64,000 nucleotides of DNA from Acidobacteriota bacterium (GTDB lineage: Bacteria > Acidobacteriota > Terriglobia > Bryobacterales > Bryobacteraceae): positions 124,001-188,000 of the forward strand of contig JAFKEE010000022.1 in NCBI GenBank assembly GCA_017307505.1, written 5' to 3'. A program made the translations under genes and the position numbers. Shown one piece after another: positions 9,542 to 18,074 of the stretch; within the stretch, counting starts at the first letter, position 1, and each line of letters opens with the position of its first letter. Below the pieces are notes generated by a model. That model ran no database searches. It saw nothing but the letters and a program-made list of their open reading frames with translations, and had not been told where the DNA came from.

Positions 9542-10861
9542 TTAGTTGAGAAACTCCTGTAACGCCAGCTCCACGCGGGTGCCGCGCGAGCCTTTGAACA
9601 AGAGAGCATCACCACTCTCCGCCAGCGTCTTGACGAAACGGCCCGCTTCCGAGGGCTCAGGGAAAAAATGCGCGGCGTCGGGCGTTAGCCCGGCGTCAAG
9701 CCCTGCGTCGACCAGATGCCTTGCGGCGCCGCGAATCCCAATAAGCACAGAAATACCGCGCCGGGCCGCGTACTTACCCACTTCCCGGTGCAGTTCCTCG
9801 GACCAGCGTCCAAGCTCCAACATCTCGCCCAAAACCGCGATGCGCCGCTTGGCCGGTGTATCGGCCAGCAGGTCCAGCATCATCTTGGCGGCTTCTGGAT
9901 TCGAGTTATAACAGTCATCCCAGATCACCATCCCCCGGCTCTCGATGCGCGCCAATCGCATCTTCGGAGCCTGCAGGGAGGCAATGGAATCCTTCAAAGC
10001 GGTCAGGTCCATCTTCAGAGCCTTTGCCACGGCCAATGCCGCCAGCGCAGCCATCAGGCCGCCGCGTGCGGGCAGGGGGCAAAAAAAAGAGCCCACGTCC
10101 GCGACTTCAAACTTCGAGCCCTCTGGGAGGAACTCGAGGTTTGACGCCCGGACGTGGGCTGCCTCGATGGAAGAAAACTCACTGGTCCCGTAGAAGATAG
10201 CCGGGCCGGGGTGCTGCATCGCAAATGCGCGCACACGCTCGTCGTCGCCATTCAGCACAGCGATGCCTTCCGGCTGGAGACTATCCACGAGCTCGCGCTT
10301 GGCCAGCGCGATCTGTTCTATCGACCCCAGATTCTCAATGTGCGCGGAGCCGACATTTGTCACTACCGCGATGTCCGGCCTCGCAATCCGCGCCAGTTCC
10401 GCGATCTCTCCGGCATGGTTCATGCCGATCTCCAGGACAGCCACTTCCGTGTCGTCAGCGAGATTCAGGATGGAGAGCGGCAATCCAATGTGGTTGTTGA
10501 AATTGCCGGCGGTCTTGCCTACGCGATACCGGGTAGCCACCACGGCGGCAACGGCATCCTTCGTGGTCGTCTTGCCGGCACTGCCGGTGATAGCTACGAC
10601 AATACCGCCCCAACGTTCGCGTTCCACTGCGGCCGCCTGCTGCAGCCAGGCCAATGCGTCAGGAACTACCAGTTGCGGTCCCGCGCCCTCGATAAAGCGC
10701 TCCACAACCGCAGCCGACGCGCCGCGTTCGAACGCAGCAATCACATGATCGTGGCCATCATGATTCGGCCCCTTCAACGCCACAAAGAGCGCTCCGGGCT
10801 CAATCGCCCGGGTATCGGTACTGACGGACGAGCACTGTACGCCGGCGACAAGGAGGTTCAT
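9542..10861 (-). CDS. murF: UDP-MurNAc-tripeptide--D-alanyl-D-alanine ligase MurF
   Basis: Adds D-Ala-D-Ala to the UDP-MurNAc tripeptide, the last cytoplasmic ligase step. The N-terminal recognition segment VSTDTRAIEPGALFVALKG (about 13-31) and the ATP loop ITGSAGKTTTKD (about 91-102) are typical of MurF, as is YNSNPEA in the C-terminal part. At 439 residues the N-terminus is a little short. The ATG overlaps the murE stop in an ATGA arrangement, so the start is likely correct. ddl, which makes the D-Ala-D-Ala substrate, is not in the window. Confidence 0.95.
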   Translation of the reverse strand: MNLLVAGVQCSSVSTDTRAIEPGALFVALKGPNHDGHDHVIAAFERGASAAVVERFIEGAGPQLVVPDALAWLQQAAAVERERWGGIVVAITGSAGKTTTKDAVAAVVATRYRVGKTAGNFNNHIGLPLSILNLADDTEVAVLEIGMNHAGEIAELARIARPDIAVVTNVGSAHIENLGSIEQIALAKRELVDSLQPEGIAVLNGDDERVRAFAMQHPGPAIFYGTSEFSSIEAAHVRASNLEFLPEGSKFEVADVGSFFCPLPARGGLMAALAALAVAKALKMDLTALKDSIASLQAPKMRLARIESRGMVIWDDCYNSNPEAAKMMLDLLADTPAKRRIAVLGEMLELGRWSEELHREVGKYAARRGISVLIGIRGAARHLVDAGLDAGLTPDAAHFFPEPSEAGRFVKTLAESGDALLFKGSRGTRVELALQEFLN

Positions 10862-12354
10862 GCGCGAGCCTCCGACTTGTGCCCGTATCCGAAGCTCTCG
10901 AGCACACGGCGAGCCGCCACACGGTCGTCAAAATCGATGGTGCGGTCCCGCAACACCTGATAGGTTTCGTGTCCCTTGCCGGCCAGCAGCACAATGTCGC
11001 CCGGCCGAGCCTCCGCGATCGCCAGCCGGATCGCTTTTTCCCGCTCCGGTTCCACCACGTGTCTCGTGTCAAACCGGCGTACGCCCACCAGGGTGTCATT
11101 GATGATGCTCAGCGGATCCTCACTGCGTGGGTTGTCGCTGGTAACCACCACGAAGTCGCTCAATTCGGCGGCGGCCTGGCCCATTAGCGGGCGTTTGGCA
11201 CGGTCCCTGTCGCCGCCACAGCCAAAGAGAGTGATGACGCGCTTCGGATTCAGAGCCCGAGCCGTGGCGATGGTGTTGCGCAGGGCATCGTCGGTGTGCG
11301 CATAGTCCACTACGACCAGGAACGGTTGCCCGGCGTCCACCCGTTCAAACCGGCCTGGCACTGCGCTGCAGGACTCAAGTCCTTCCGCGATCTGAGGCGC
11401 CGGGAGGCCCAGGCTCAGGCCGACGGCGAACGCGCCCAGCAAGTTGTAGACGTTGATCAAACCGCACAGCTTGGATTCGATGTGCTGGCGGCCGCCAGGA
11501 TAGCGGACGTCGAACCGGAGGCCATGGAAGCCTGCGTCGATGTTCTCGGCCTTCACGTCGGCGTTACTCTTGAGCCCGTAGGTCAGCCGTTTCGTCTCCG
11601 GCAGCAGCGGAATCTGCTTGCCCCAGGAATCATCCGCGTTGATGACCGCGAACTTCGGGGCCGGTCCGCCCGCACCCTGGAACAGCAGCACTTTGGCTGC
11701 GAAGTACTCTTCCATCGTGCCGTGGAAGTCCAGGTGGTCGCGCGTCAGGTTCGTAAACAGCACAGTGTGGAACGTCAGGCCGGCGACACGCCGCAGCGCG
11801 AGGGCGTGCGATGAGACTTCGAACGTGAAGTTTGTCCCCCCTGCGCGTTTCACCTCATCCATCAGCCGCATCAGATCGAGCGAATCCGGTGTCGTGTTTA
11901 CCGCGGGCCGTTCCTCGCTTGCGACACGGTACAGGATTGTGCCGACCATCCCTGTCACCCGGCCCGCATGGCGCAGCATCGCATCGACGCAGTACACAGT
12001 GGTCGTCTTGCCGTTGGTGCCGGTTACGCCGACCAGTGCCAGTGACTCATCCGGAGCCTCGTAAAAGCGCCGGCTCATCGCAGCCAGTGCGGCCCGGCCG
12101 TGCTGCACCCGGATCCAGAGCCCCTCGAAATCTTCCGGCTTCGCGAGTTCTGAAATAACCCCAATCGCACCGGCTTCCATCGCCTTTGCGGCGAAGGCGC
12201 GGCCGTCCGCCTTGGCTCCAGGAAAGGCGAAGAACAGGTAGCCCGGCTTCACCCGGCGGGAGTCATAATCCAGTCCCGTTACGTCCAGGCCGTCCGCGCC
12301 GGCCGGCAGGTCGGAGATGAGCGCAACACCGGCGATGAGGTCAGATAGCTTCAT
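10858..12354 (-). CDS. murE: UDP-MurNAc-L-Ala-D-Glu--2,6-diaminopimelate ligase MurE
   Basis: Adds the third stem-peptide residue. The 498-residue protein has the N-terminal segment DYDSRRVKPGYLFFAFPG and the ATP loop VTGTNGKTTTV (about 110-120). The C-terminal specificity motif VTSDNPRSEDP contains DNPR, the form known from meso-diaminopimelate-adding enzymes rather than lysine-adding ones. This indicates a Gram-negative-type A1gamma peptidoglycan (inference from the motif). The start overlaps the ftsI stop by 4 bases and the stop overlaps murF by 4 bases. Confidence 0.96.
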   Translation of the reverse strand: MKLSDLIAGVALISDLPAGADGLDVTGLDYDSRRVKPGYLFFAFPGAKADGRAFAAKAMEAGAIGVISELAKPEDFEGLWIRVQHGRAALAAMSRRFYEAPDESLALVGVTGTNGKTTTVYCVDAMLRHAGRVTGMVGTILYRVASEERPAVNTTPDSLDLMRLMDEVKRAGGTNFTFEVSSHALALRRVAGLTFHTVLFTNLTRDHLDFHGTMEEYFAAKVLLFQGAGGPAPKFAVINADDSWGKQIPLLPETKRLTYGLKSNADVKAENIDAGFHGLRFDVRYPGGRQHIESKLCGLINVYNLLGAFAVGLSLGLPAPQIAEGLESCSAVPGRFERVDAGQPFLVVVDYAHTDDALRNTIATARALNPKRVITLFGCGGDRDRAKRPLMGQAAAELSDFVVVTSDNPRSEDPLSIINDTLVGVRRFDTRHVVEPEREKAIRLAIAEARPGDIVLLAGKGHETYQVLRDRTIDFDDRVAARRVLESFGYGHKSEARA

Positions 12355-14465
12355 TGCGCAGCCGAGAATTCCACCTGGATTCGTTCGCCGTTGGACAGAA
12401 TCGAGCCCGGCGCGGGCTTTTGCACGCGAGCCTTGCCGCGGCCAACGATCTCCACCGGCAGTCCGCGCGTCGCGGATTCCCGCAGCACCGCGACCACCGG
12501 CATGCCGCGAAAGTCGGGGACCTTGGGGCCTACCAGGAGTGGCGAGAACGGCTTAGCTTCAGGTTCCTGGTCAGCCGCCTGCAGTTTCTTCTTCTCCAGT
12601 TCTTCCTTTTCTTTCTCTTTTTCCTTCTTCAGAGCCTCGGCTTTGGCCACGCGGTTCTCAGGCAATTCATCGGTCTCGGCGGGTGTCAGGGGCTTTGGTT
12701 GGACATCCGATTCAGGCCGGTCCTTGGGCACCTGCAGCACTCGCAGAGCGGTTTCCGCCACTTTCGAAAAGACCGGTGCTGCTGCGATGCCGCCCTGTTT
12801 GGGCGTGCGGTTCAAGGTCACGACAACCACCACGCGGGGATTCGTTACCGGAGCGAATCCGATAAACGATGAGTTGTGGCGGTTCTGCCAGGCGCCGTTC
12901 TCGAAAATCTCCGCCGAACCCGTTTTGCCACCCGAAGAGTAGCCGGGGACGGCCGCGCGGCGACCCGTGCCCTCTTCCACAACGCTCTCCATGATCCGCC
13001 GGATCGTAAACGCAGTCTCAGGGCGAATCACGCGGATCGGGTTCTTGAATTCGATCGGGACGTTCTGCAGACGGCCATCATCCGTGGGTCGGGATTTCTT
13101 CAACACAACATGCGGGTTCACCAGCAGGCCACCGTTGGCGATCACAGAGACTGCGCGGGCTAGCTGGATAGCCGTGGCCCCCACTTCGTGTCCGAAGGCA
13201 ATGTACTCATGCGACGCCGGCGACCAGCACCAGCGGTCCTTCGAATCTTTGCACTCCAGATGCCGCAGCAATCCGCGCGACTCCGCCGGGAGTTCAATGC
13301 CCGTCTTCTCCCCGATGCCGAAGCGCTTCAGATAGTCGTAAAGGGCCTTGGGTCCAGCCGCGATCGAAATCTTGGCGACACCGATATTCGAGCTCTTGAT
13401 GAGAATCCCTGCAACGTCCATGTTGCCCATGCGATGCAGGTCGTGAATCGCACGCCGCCCAGGACGTGGAAAGGAACCGTTCTCGCAATAGATCCCTGAG
13501 GTAGGTGTAAACCGCCCTGAATCGATGCCCATGGTCACGGTGATCATCTTCATCACGCTGCCAGGCTCGCAGGGGATCTGCACGGCGATGTTCTTATGGC
13601 GTGCCTCCGCCTCATCCGGAGTGGGCTGCTCGTGCCTCGGATCGAAGGTCGGGTAATTGGCCAGGGCCAGCACTTCGCCCGATTGAGGATCCATCACGAT
13701 GACCGTTCCGCTGGACGCGGAGGCTTCCTTCACACCTTCCGCCAGGAACTCTTCCGCATCATGCTGAATCACCCGGTCGATGGACAGCGTCAGGTTCGTC
13801 CCCTGGACACTCTCTTCACTGACCCAGCTGACGTAGCTGTCTTGACGCGAGCCGGTGAGGACCATCATCTTCCCGGGCTTGCCCTGCATCTCGGAGTTCA
13901 GCTTCTGCTCCAGGCCGGCGTTGCCGTTGCCTTCCGCATCCAAGCTTCCGATTACATGCGCGCCGGTGAGTCCGTTGGGATACTCGCGCTTGTGGTCCGG
14001 CAGAATCTCGATAGGCAGCGTGCGGCGTAACGGCTGCAGCCGGTACTTCTCGTCGTCGGTCAGGTGCCGCTTAATGATAAGAAACCCGCGTCCGCGGGCC
14101 TTCTTCGTGCCTCTGTCCTGGTATTCGGCGATCTTGGTGGCAAGCTCAGTCGAGTTCAGTCCCAAAGCCGGAGCCACAATCGCGCTGAAGAACTGCGGAT
14201 CGGCAACCCGCTGCGGATTCACGACCAGCGATTCCGTCCTGACGCTGATGGCCAGGGGTATACCTGTGCGGTCGAGAATCTCACCGCGGTCGGCGGGAAT
14301 CTGAATCTTGTGCTGATGCTGTGCTCTGGCGGCCTTGACGAAGTCGTCGTGCTTCAGAACTTGCAGGTAGCCAAGGCGTCCAACGATGAGCACCGCCCAG
14401 ATGAACACAATACGGCCGACCAGAATGACACGTTTGGACGCGCGATCGCCTACCGGAATCTCCAT
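12351..14465 (-). CDS. ftsI: Penicillin-binding protein FtsI/PBP2-type transpeptidase with C-terminal PASTA domain
   Basis: Class B penicillin-binding protein that crosslinks septal peptidoglycan. The N-terminus has a membrane anchor at about residues 13-33. The pedestal domain begins at RGEILDRTGIPLA. The transpeptidase motifs are all present: SVMK (Ser303/Lys306), SSN (358-360) and KTG (514-516). After it come a highly charged KEKEKEKEELEKKK linker (about 618-640) and one PASTA-like domain (about 650-704, starting VPDFRGMPVVAVL). At 704 residues it is longer than proteobacterial FtsI and resembles SpoVD/PBP2x layouts. It overlaps murE by 4 bases and follows ftsL by 30. Confidence 0.95.
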   Translation of the reverse strand: MEIPVGDRASKRVILVGRIVFIWAVLIVGRLGYLQVLKHDDFVKAARAQHQHKIQIPADRGEILDRTGIPLAISVRTESLVVNPQRVADPQFFSAIVAPALGLNSTELATKIAEYQDRGTKKARGRGFLIIKRHLTDDEKYRLQPLRRTLPIEILPDHKREYPNGLTGAHVIGSLDAEGNGNAGLEQKLNSEMQGKPGKMMVLTGSRQDSYVSWVSEESVQGTNLTLSIDRVIQHDAEEFLAEGVKEASASSGTVIVMDPQSGEVLALANYPTFDPRHEQPTPDEAEARHKNIAVQIPCEPGSVMKMITVTMGIDSGRFTPTSGIYCENGSFPRPGRRAIHDLHRMGNMDVAGILIKSSNIGVAKISIAAGPKALYDYLKRFGIGEKTGIELPAESRGLLRHLECKDSKDRWCWSPASHEYIAFGHEVGATAIQLARAVSVIANGGLLVNPHVVLKKSRPTDDGRLQNVPIEFKNPIRVIRPETAFTIRRIMESVVEEGTGRRAAVPGYSSGGKTGSAEIFENGAWQNRHNSSFIGFAPVTNPRVVVVVTLNRTPKQGGIAAAPVFSKVAETALRVLQVPKDRPESDVQPKPLTPAETDELPENRVAKAEALKKEKEKEKEELEKKKLQAADQEPEAKPFSPLLVGPKVPDFRGMPVVAVLRESATRGLPVEIVGRGKARVQKPAPGSILSNGERIQVEFSAAQ

Positions 14466-14495
14466 AGCTGCCTCGTGTGGGTGGGCAAAAGCCGA

Positions 14496-14972
14496 TTAGT
14501 GGCGGTTACCCAGTGAGGCAACAGCACCCTTGGACGGGGGAGCGAAGATCACCGCCGCCGCCGTTGGGGTGGAGAAACTGTGCCCTGCGTACTGCTCCAG
14601 CTGGCTGGGGCTGACAAGGGCAGCCTGACGGCTGCGTAGGACACGCAACTCGTTCGTCATCCGGTCACGATCATGCCGCAATTGCTCCATCCGATGGCTC
14701 GCCAGCAGCGTGTACCCCCCGGGCAGCAGCATCGCAATGAGCAGCAGGCTGGCGGTCAGCACACCACCGGCCATCCCAACACTCGCCAACCAGTCCTTCT
14801 TGTCCACCAGACGCACAACTGTCGTATTATCAATGGATTTTACGTACAGGTGGATCTCTTCCTTCGGCAAACGGCGCAGCCGAAAGTCGGTAGCATTTCC
14901 CCTCCGGGCAGCGGCGCTGCTCATCGCTTTCCCCGCTGCGAGCCAATCAAACAATGCCGCGAGGCTTGTCAT
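14496..14972 (-). CDS. ftsL: Cell division protein FtsL-like
   Basis: Short bitopic divisome protein. The 158-residue sequence has a cytoplasmic N-terminus of about 60 residues, one membrane helix near residues 62-82, then a heptad-like stretch HRMEQLRHDRDRMTNELRV that fits a short coiled coil, and a loose Pro/Ala-rich C-terminus. FtsL sequences are poorly conserved. The call rests on topology, size and position between rsmH and ftsI, where ftsL is found in most dcw clusters. The start may lie further in, since the N-terminal region is longer than usual. Confidence 0.8.
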   Translation of the reverse strand: MTSLAALFDWLAAGKAMSSAAARRGNATDFRLRRLPKEEIHLYVKSIDNTTVVRLVDKKDWLASVGMAGGVLTASLLLIAMLLPGGYTLLASHRMEQLRHDRDRMTNELRVLRSRQAALVSPSQLEQYAGHSFSTPTAAAVIFAPPSKGAVASLGNRH

Positions 14973-15006
14973 GGAATTAAATCTCCCTCTCCTAAACCAA
15001 GAACCA

Positions 15007-15876
15007 CTAGTTCATTTCCAGCGCCCGGAGAACGGCACTCCGCGAAGCTGAATTCTTTCTTGTCTCTTCATCACTCGGCCTGACCACGTGCTTGGTCAGG
15101 ATTCGGGCCCGGCTCTGTCGTCCTAGTTCCCGAAATACGGTCTTCACCTTCCGGTCATCAATTGACTGGAAGGAAATCACCACCCAACGCCCGCCCGGCG
15201 CCAAACATCCAGGCGCCTGTTCCAACATCGCGTCCAACTCGCCCGGTTCGTCGTTCACCGCCATCCGTAACGCTTGAAACACCCGCGTCGCGGGATGCAG
15301 TTTTCCGGACCGTGGCACGACCGATTCCACGACATCCGCCAGTTGGCCGGTGTCCCTGATCGGCCGTGCTCGGACCAGTGCTCTGGCAATTCGCTCTGCC
15401 GGGTGCCTCCTTTCTTCGCCCAGGCTCATGAACAACTGGGCAAGTTCTCGTTCGGAAGTCCGGTTCAACACGTCGGCAGCCGTGATCTCCTGCTGCCGGT
15501 CCATGCGCATATCCAAGGGAGCTGCCTGCATAAAGGTGAAGCCCCTGTCCGGGGACGTCAGCTGCATACGGCTCACACCAAGGTCCGCAAGAATTCCATC
15601 CACCTTCGCTACACCGAGTGCCTGCAGCGTCTCTGCCAGATGAGAGAATGCGCTCTGCCGGAAGGTGATCCTGTCCAGGCAGTCCTGGCAATTCTGTTTC
15701 GCCAACTCCAGCGACTCCGCGTCGCGGTCCAACGAAATGACCCGTCCGGTGGTCAACTGGCGCGCGATCGCTCCCGTGTGCCCGCCCAGGCCGCATGTCA
15801 GATCCGCATAGGTTCCGTCGGGGCGCAGCGCCAGATACTCCAGCGACTCGCCAAGCATGACTGAAAAATGTCCCAT
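15007..15876 (-). CDS. rsmH: 16S rRNA (cytosine1402-N4)-methyltransferase RsmH
   Basis: AdoMet-dependent methyltransferase modifying C1402 of 16S rRNA, formerly MraW. The 289-residue protein starts with HFSVMLGESLEYLALRPDG and has the AdoMet loop YADLTCGLGGHTGAIA (about 23-38). It also carries DGILADLGVSRMQL (about 92-105), RGFTFMQAAPLDMRMD, RVFQALRMAVNDE and the C-terminal ISFQSIDDRKVK. The usual ISFHSLED motif is slightly altered to ISFQSIDD. It follows mraZ by 6 bases, the standard arrangement at the head of the dcw cluster. Confidence 0.96.
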   Translation of the reverse strand: MGHFSVMLGESLEYLALRPDGTYADLTCGLGGHTGAIARQLTTGRVISLDRDAESLELAKQNCQDCLDRITFRQSAFSHLAETLQALGVAKVDGILADLGVSRMQLTSPDRGFTFMQAAPLDMRMDRQQEITAADVLNRTSERELAQLFMSLGEERRHPAERIARALVRARPIRDTGQLADVVESVVPRSGKLHPATRVFQALRMAVNDEPGELDAMLEQAPGCLAPGGRWVVISFQSIDDRKVKTVFRELGRQSRARILTKHVVRPSDEETRKNSASRSAVLRALEMN

Positions 15877-15882
15877 GCCGTC

Positions 15883-16356
15883 TCACAACCGGAAACCTTT
15901 CGCCTTCGCTTCCTTCAAGCTCTCTTCGATCTCCGCCAACAGGCGGGCCTGCTCTGCCTTGTACTGCTCTTCGGAGTAGATACTGATCACGTCCCCGTCA
16001 AACCGCAGGTACACCGACTGATCTTCTAATCCCAATAACTTCCTCAACGTCTGCGGAATCGTGATGCGACCCTGCGGATCCAGGTCCACATCGGCCCCAA
16101 ACATGTCCCCAAACTTCGCCATGGTTTCGAGCAGGGCGGGCTGGTCAGCCAGCAGTTCGAGATTGCGTTCGAAGCTGCCGTTGCTGTAAATTCGAGCCAT
16201 GCCCTCGTACATCGTGGCGAACAACGTCTTATCTATCAGCGCTTTCAGGTATTCCTGGTACTTCGCTGGCAGCTTCAGACGCCCCGCTGCGTCGACCCGG
16301 GCGGAGTGGAATCCGCGTGGGTTGCGAGGTGTCAAAACTGCTTCGGCTTGAGCCAT
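15883..16356 (-). CDS. mraZ: Transcriptional regulator MraZ
   Basis: AbrB-like DNA-binding protein that is the first gene of the dcw operon and represses it in species where it was studied. From the ATG at 16356 it has 157 residues with the two tandem SpoVT/AbrB-type halves: VDAAGRLKLPAKYQEYL and, in the second half, LDPQGRITIPQTLRKLLGL. A longer reading from 16431 adds 25 residues without family resemblance and would start upstream of the likely promoter, so the shorter form is chosen. A palindrome and a 20-base direct repeat lie just upstream. Confidence 0.93.
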   Translation of the reverse strand: MAQAEAVLTPRNPRGFHSARVDAAGRLKLPAKYQEYLKALIDKTLFATMYEGMARIYSNGSFERNLELLADQPALLETMAKFGDMFGADVDLDPQGRITIPQTLRKLLGLEDQSVYLRFDGDVISIYSEEQYKAEQARLLAEIEESLKEAKAKGFRL

Positions 16357-16431
16357 TTTGGTCCGGAAGCGACTTTTTTGGTCCGAATCGGACCATAGAC
16401 GTATCCTAAACCCTCGTACTGTGCCACGCAA
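16356..16431 (-). promoter_or_regulatory. Candidate mraZ promoter and MraZ operator
   Basis: On the minus strand TTGCGT (16426-16431) and TAGGAT (16403-16408) are spaced by exactly 17 bases and match the sigma-70 consensus at 3 and 4 of 6 positions. Just after the predicted start point is a perfect inverted repeat GGTCCGAATCGGACC (16380-16394). The plus-strand decamer TTTTGGTCCG occurs at 16356-16365 and again at 16376-16385, a 20-base period. This places repeated sites exactly where an autoregulator of the dcw operon would act. The sites do not look like the TGGG boxes of E. coli MraZ. The function is inferred. Confidence 0.5.
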
Positions 16432-16564
16432 GCCCTTTTTGAACCTTCAAGCGGAACTTTAAGCTTCCCCTTTTGTTCGCTTTAGGGCTCACTATCGGAA
16501 TCCCTTCGCCTCCTATAGATGGTGCAGTTGGAGCCTGTCTCCGGGATTTGGTAGTCTGACTCTT

Positions 16565-17122
16565 GTGTCAATTAAGCTCTACGACCTCGACCCCGGTCCG
16601 GAAACGCCCGAACTGGTCAGAATGATCGTCGAAATCCCGAAGAACTCTGCCAACAAAGTGGAGTATGACGGGAACCTCGGGCTATTCCGCCTGGATCGGA
16701 CACTCTACTCCCCGATGCACTACCCGGGGGACTACGGTTTCATTCCCGGCACACTGGCCGAGGATGGAGACCCTCTCGACGTGCTCACCCTGGTCAACGA
16801 GCCGAGCTTCACCGGTTGCCTGATCGAGGTCCGGCCCGTTGGCGTACTGGACATGGTCGACCGGGAAGAGCAGGACCAGAAGATCATTGCGGTGCCCACC
16901 AGGAATCCGCGCTACGACCAGATCCACACCATGGATCAGGTCTTCCCGCACGTCCGCCGCGAGCTTGAGCACTTCTTCAGTATTTACAAGGAGTTGGAGG
17001 GTAGAGTCGCGACCACCCACGGCTGGGGTGGCCCGCGCGAAGCGCGCCGCTGCATCGTCGAAGCACGTCAGCGCTATCTCGATTCCAAGGCAGCGCCCGA
17101 GCCATTGGCCGAGGGGATCTAG
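16565..17122 (+). CDS. ppa: Inorganic pyrophosphatase (family I)
   Basis: Cytoplasmic enzyme that hydrolyses pyrophosphate and pulls biosynthetic reactions forward. It has 185 residues with a GTG start. Family I signatures are present: IVEIPKNSANKVEYD at the N-terminus, YPGDYGFIPGTLAEDGDPLDVL in the middle, holding the metal-binding aspartates, and DQKIIAVP further on. The C-terminal tail ends with a short Pro/Glu-rich extension. It is divergent from mraZ across 208 bases. It is a single gene, since the next gene is on the other strand. Confidence 0.96.
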   Translation: MSIKLYDLDPGPETPELVRMIVEIPKNSANKVEYDGNLGLFRLDRTLYSPMHYPGDYGFIPGTLAEDGDPLDVLTLVNEPSFTGCLIEVRPVGVLDMVDREEQDQKIIAVPTRNPRYDQIHTMDQVFPHVRRELEHFFSIYKELEGRVATTHGWGGPREARRCIVEARQRYLDSKAAPEPLAEGI

Positions 17123-17125
17123 CCG

Positions 17126-18043
17126 CTAGCCTTCAAAAAGCGGCAAGCTTGACGGCTGCTCGGGCTCCAGTGGGATCAGTGCATCGGCTGCCGGGTCGTG
17201 CACTTTGTATCGGGCCAGCGCCAGGTCCCGGTGACGCACAGCATAGCAGTAAGCGCAGCCATGCGGGCAGGTGTCGTAAGCACCGATGTCCCTGGACTCA
17301 TGGCACGCGCAGCCCGGACGGTTCCCCTTCCTTCGGACATCCACGTTGAATCCCGCGATCGCGCTCAGGCGCCGTGCGTCCACGCACCGGGCCTCCTCCA
17401 CCCGGCCAGACAGAAACTGAGGTTGGGTGCAGATGGTCAGCGCCATCCCACGCGCATTTGCAATGCCTGAAAGTTCCGCGAGAAGTGATGATTTCGTGGA
17501 ATGGTCCGGATCGGACCATTCGAACCCATGCCGTTCCGCCGCGGCGTCGAGGTTCCGCTCACTCTTCTGATAGATCGTCGCGAAACTGACGGTCACTTCG
17601 TCGACACTACCCTCCAACTCGGCAGCCAATTTCGCGAAATTCCGTCGATGAAACTCGAGGGATGTCTCATCGCTGAAGACAATCGGGTCGTAGCGCCAGA
17701 CAGGGCACTTGGGATGAACTTCCCCGCTCAACCGGCGGATCTGTTCCACCGCCTTGCGCGGGTCAATCACCGCGGCCTCCAGCGACTTCGGGTAGTTGGT
17801 GACGGTGAACTGGACGACAAAGGGGCGGCCGAAGGCCTGCAGTTGCGCCACGCGGCGGAGGCAGGGCCCGAAATTCCGAGTCCAGAAGACGAAGCCTGTA
17901 ACCCTCTCGGGGCGAAGGTCGATCCGCAGCGGACGGCCGGAGTACGGATTCTTGACGCGGCAGTAACCAGCTTGCAGGCGTGCGAAGAACCAGTCGCTAT
18001 AGAACGCCGGAATGTCGGTGCGATAGCTGGCTGAGATGATCAT
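17126..18043 (-). CDS. DUF1848 family protein with C-terminal cysteine motif
   Basis: Family of unknown function, recognisable from the N-terminal IISASYRTDIPAFYSDWFFARL, the YCRVKNPYSG motif (about 27-36) and FVFWTRN. Near the C-terminus CACHESRDIGAYDTCP is followed by HGCAYCYA. Cys259, Cys263 and Cys266 make a CX3CX2C pattern as used by radical-SAM enzymes, but at the wrong end of the protein. Cys245 and Cys247 lie nearby. An iron-sulfur or metal site is likely (inference). It is convergent with ppa (3-base gap). The coding region contains a 21-base palindrome at 17500-17520 resembling the one upstream of mraZ. Confidence 0.85.
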   Translation of the reverse strand: MIISASYRTDIPAFYSDWFFARLQAGYCRVKNPYSGRPLRIDLRPERVTGFVFWTRNFGPCLRRVAQLQAFGRPFVVQFTVTNYPKSLEAAVIDPRKAVEQIRRLSGEVHPKCPVWRYDPIVFSDETSLEFHRRNFAKLAAELEGSVDEVTVSFATIYQKSERNLDAAAERHGFEWSDPDHSTKSSLLAELSGIANARGMALTICTQPQFLSGRVEEARCVDARRLSAIAGFNVDVRRKGNRPGCACHESRDIGAYDTCPHGCAYCYAVRHRDLALARYKVHDPAADALIPLEPEQPSSLPLFEG

Positions 18044-18074
18044 GCCAAGGGGTCCGTCTGCCCCGAAGAGACGG

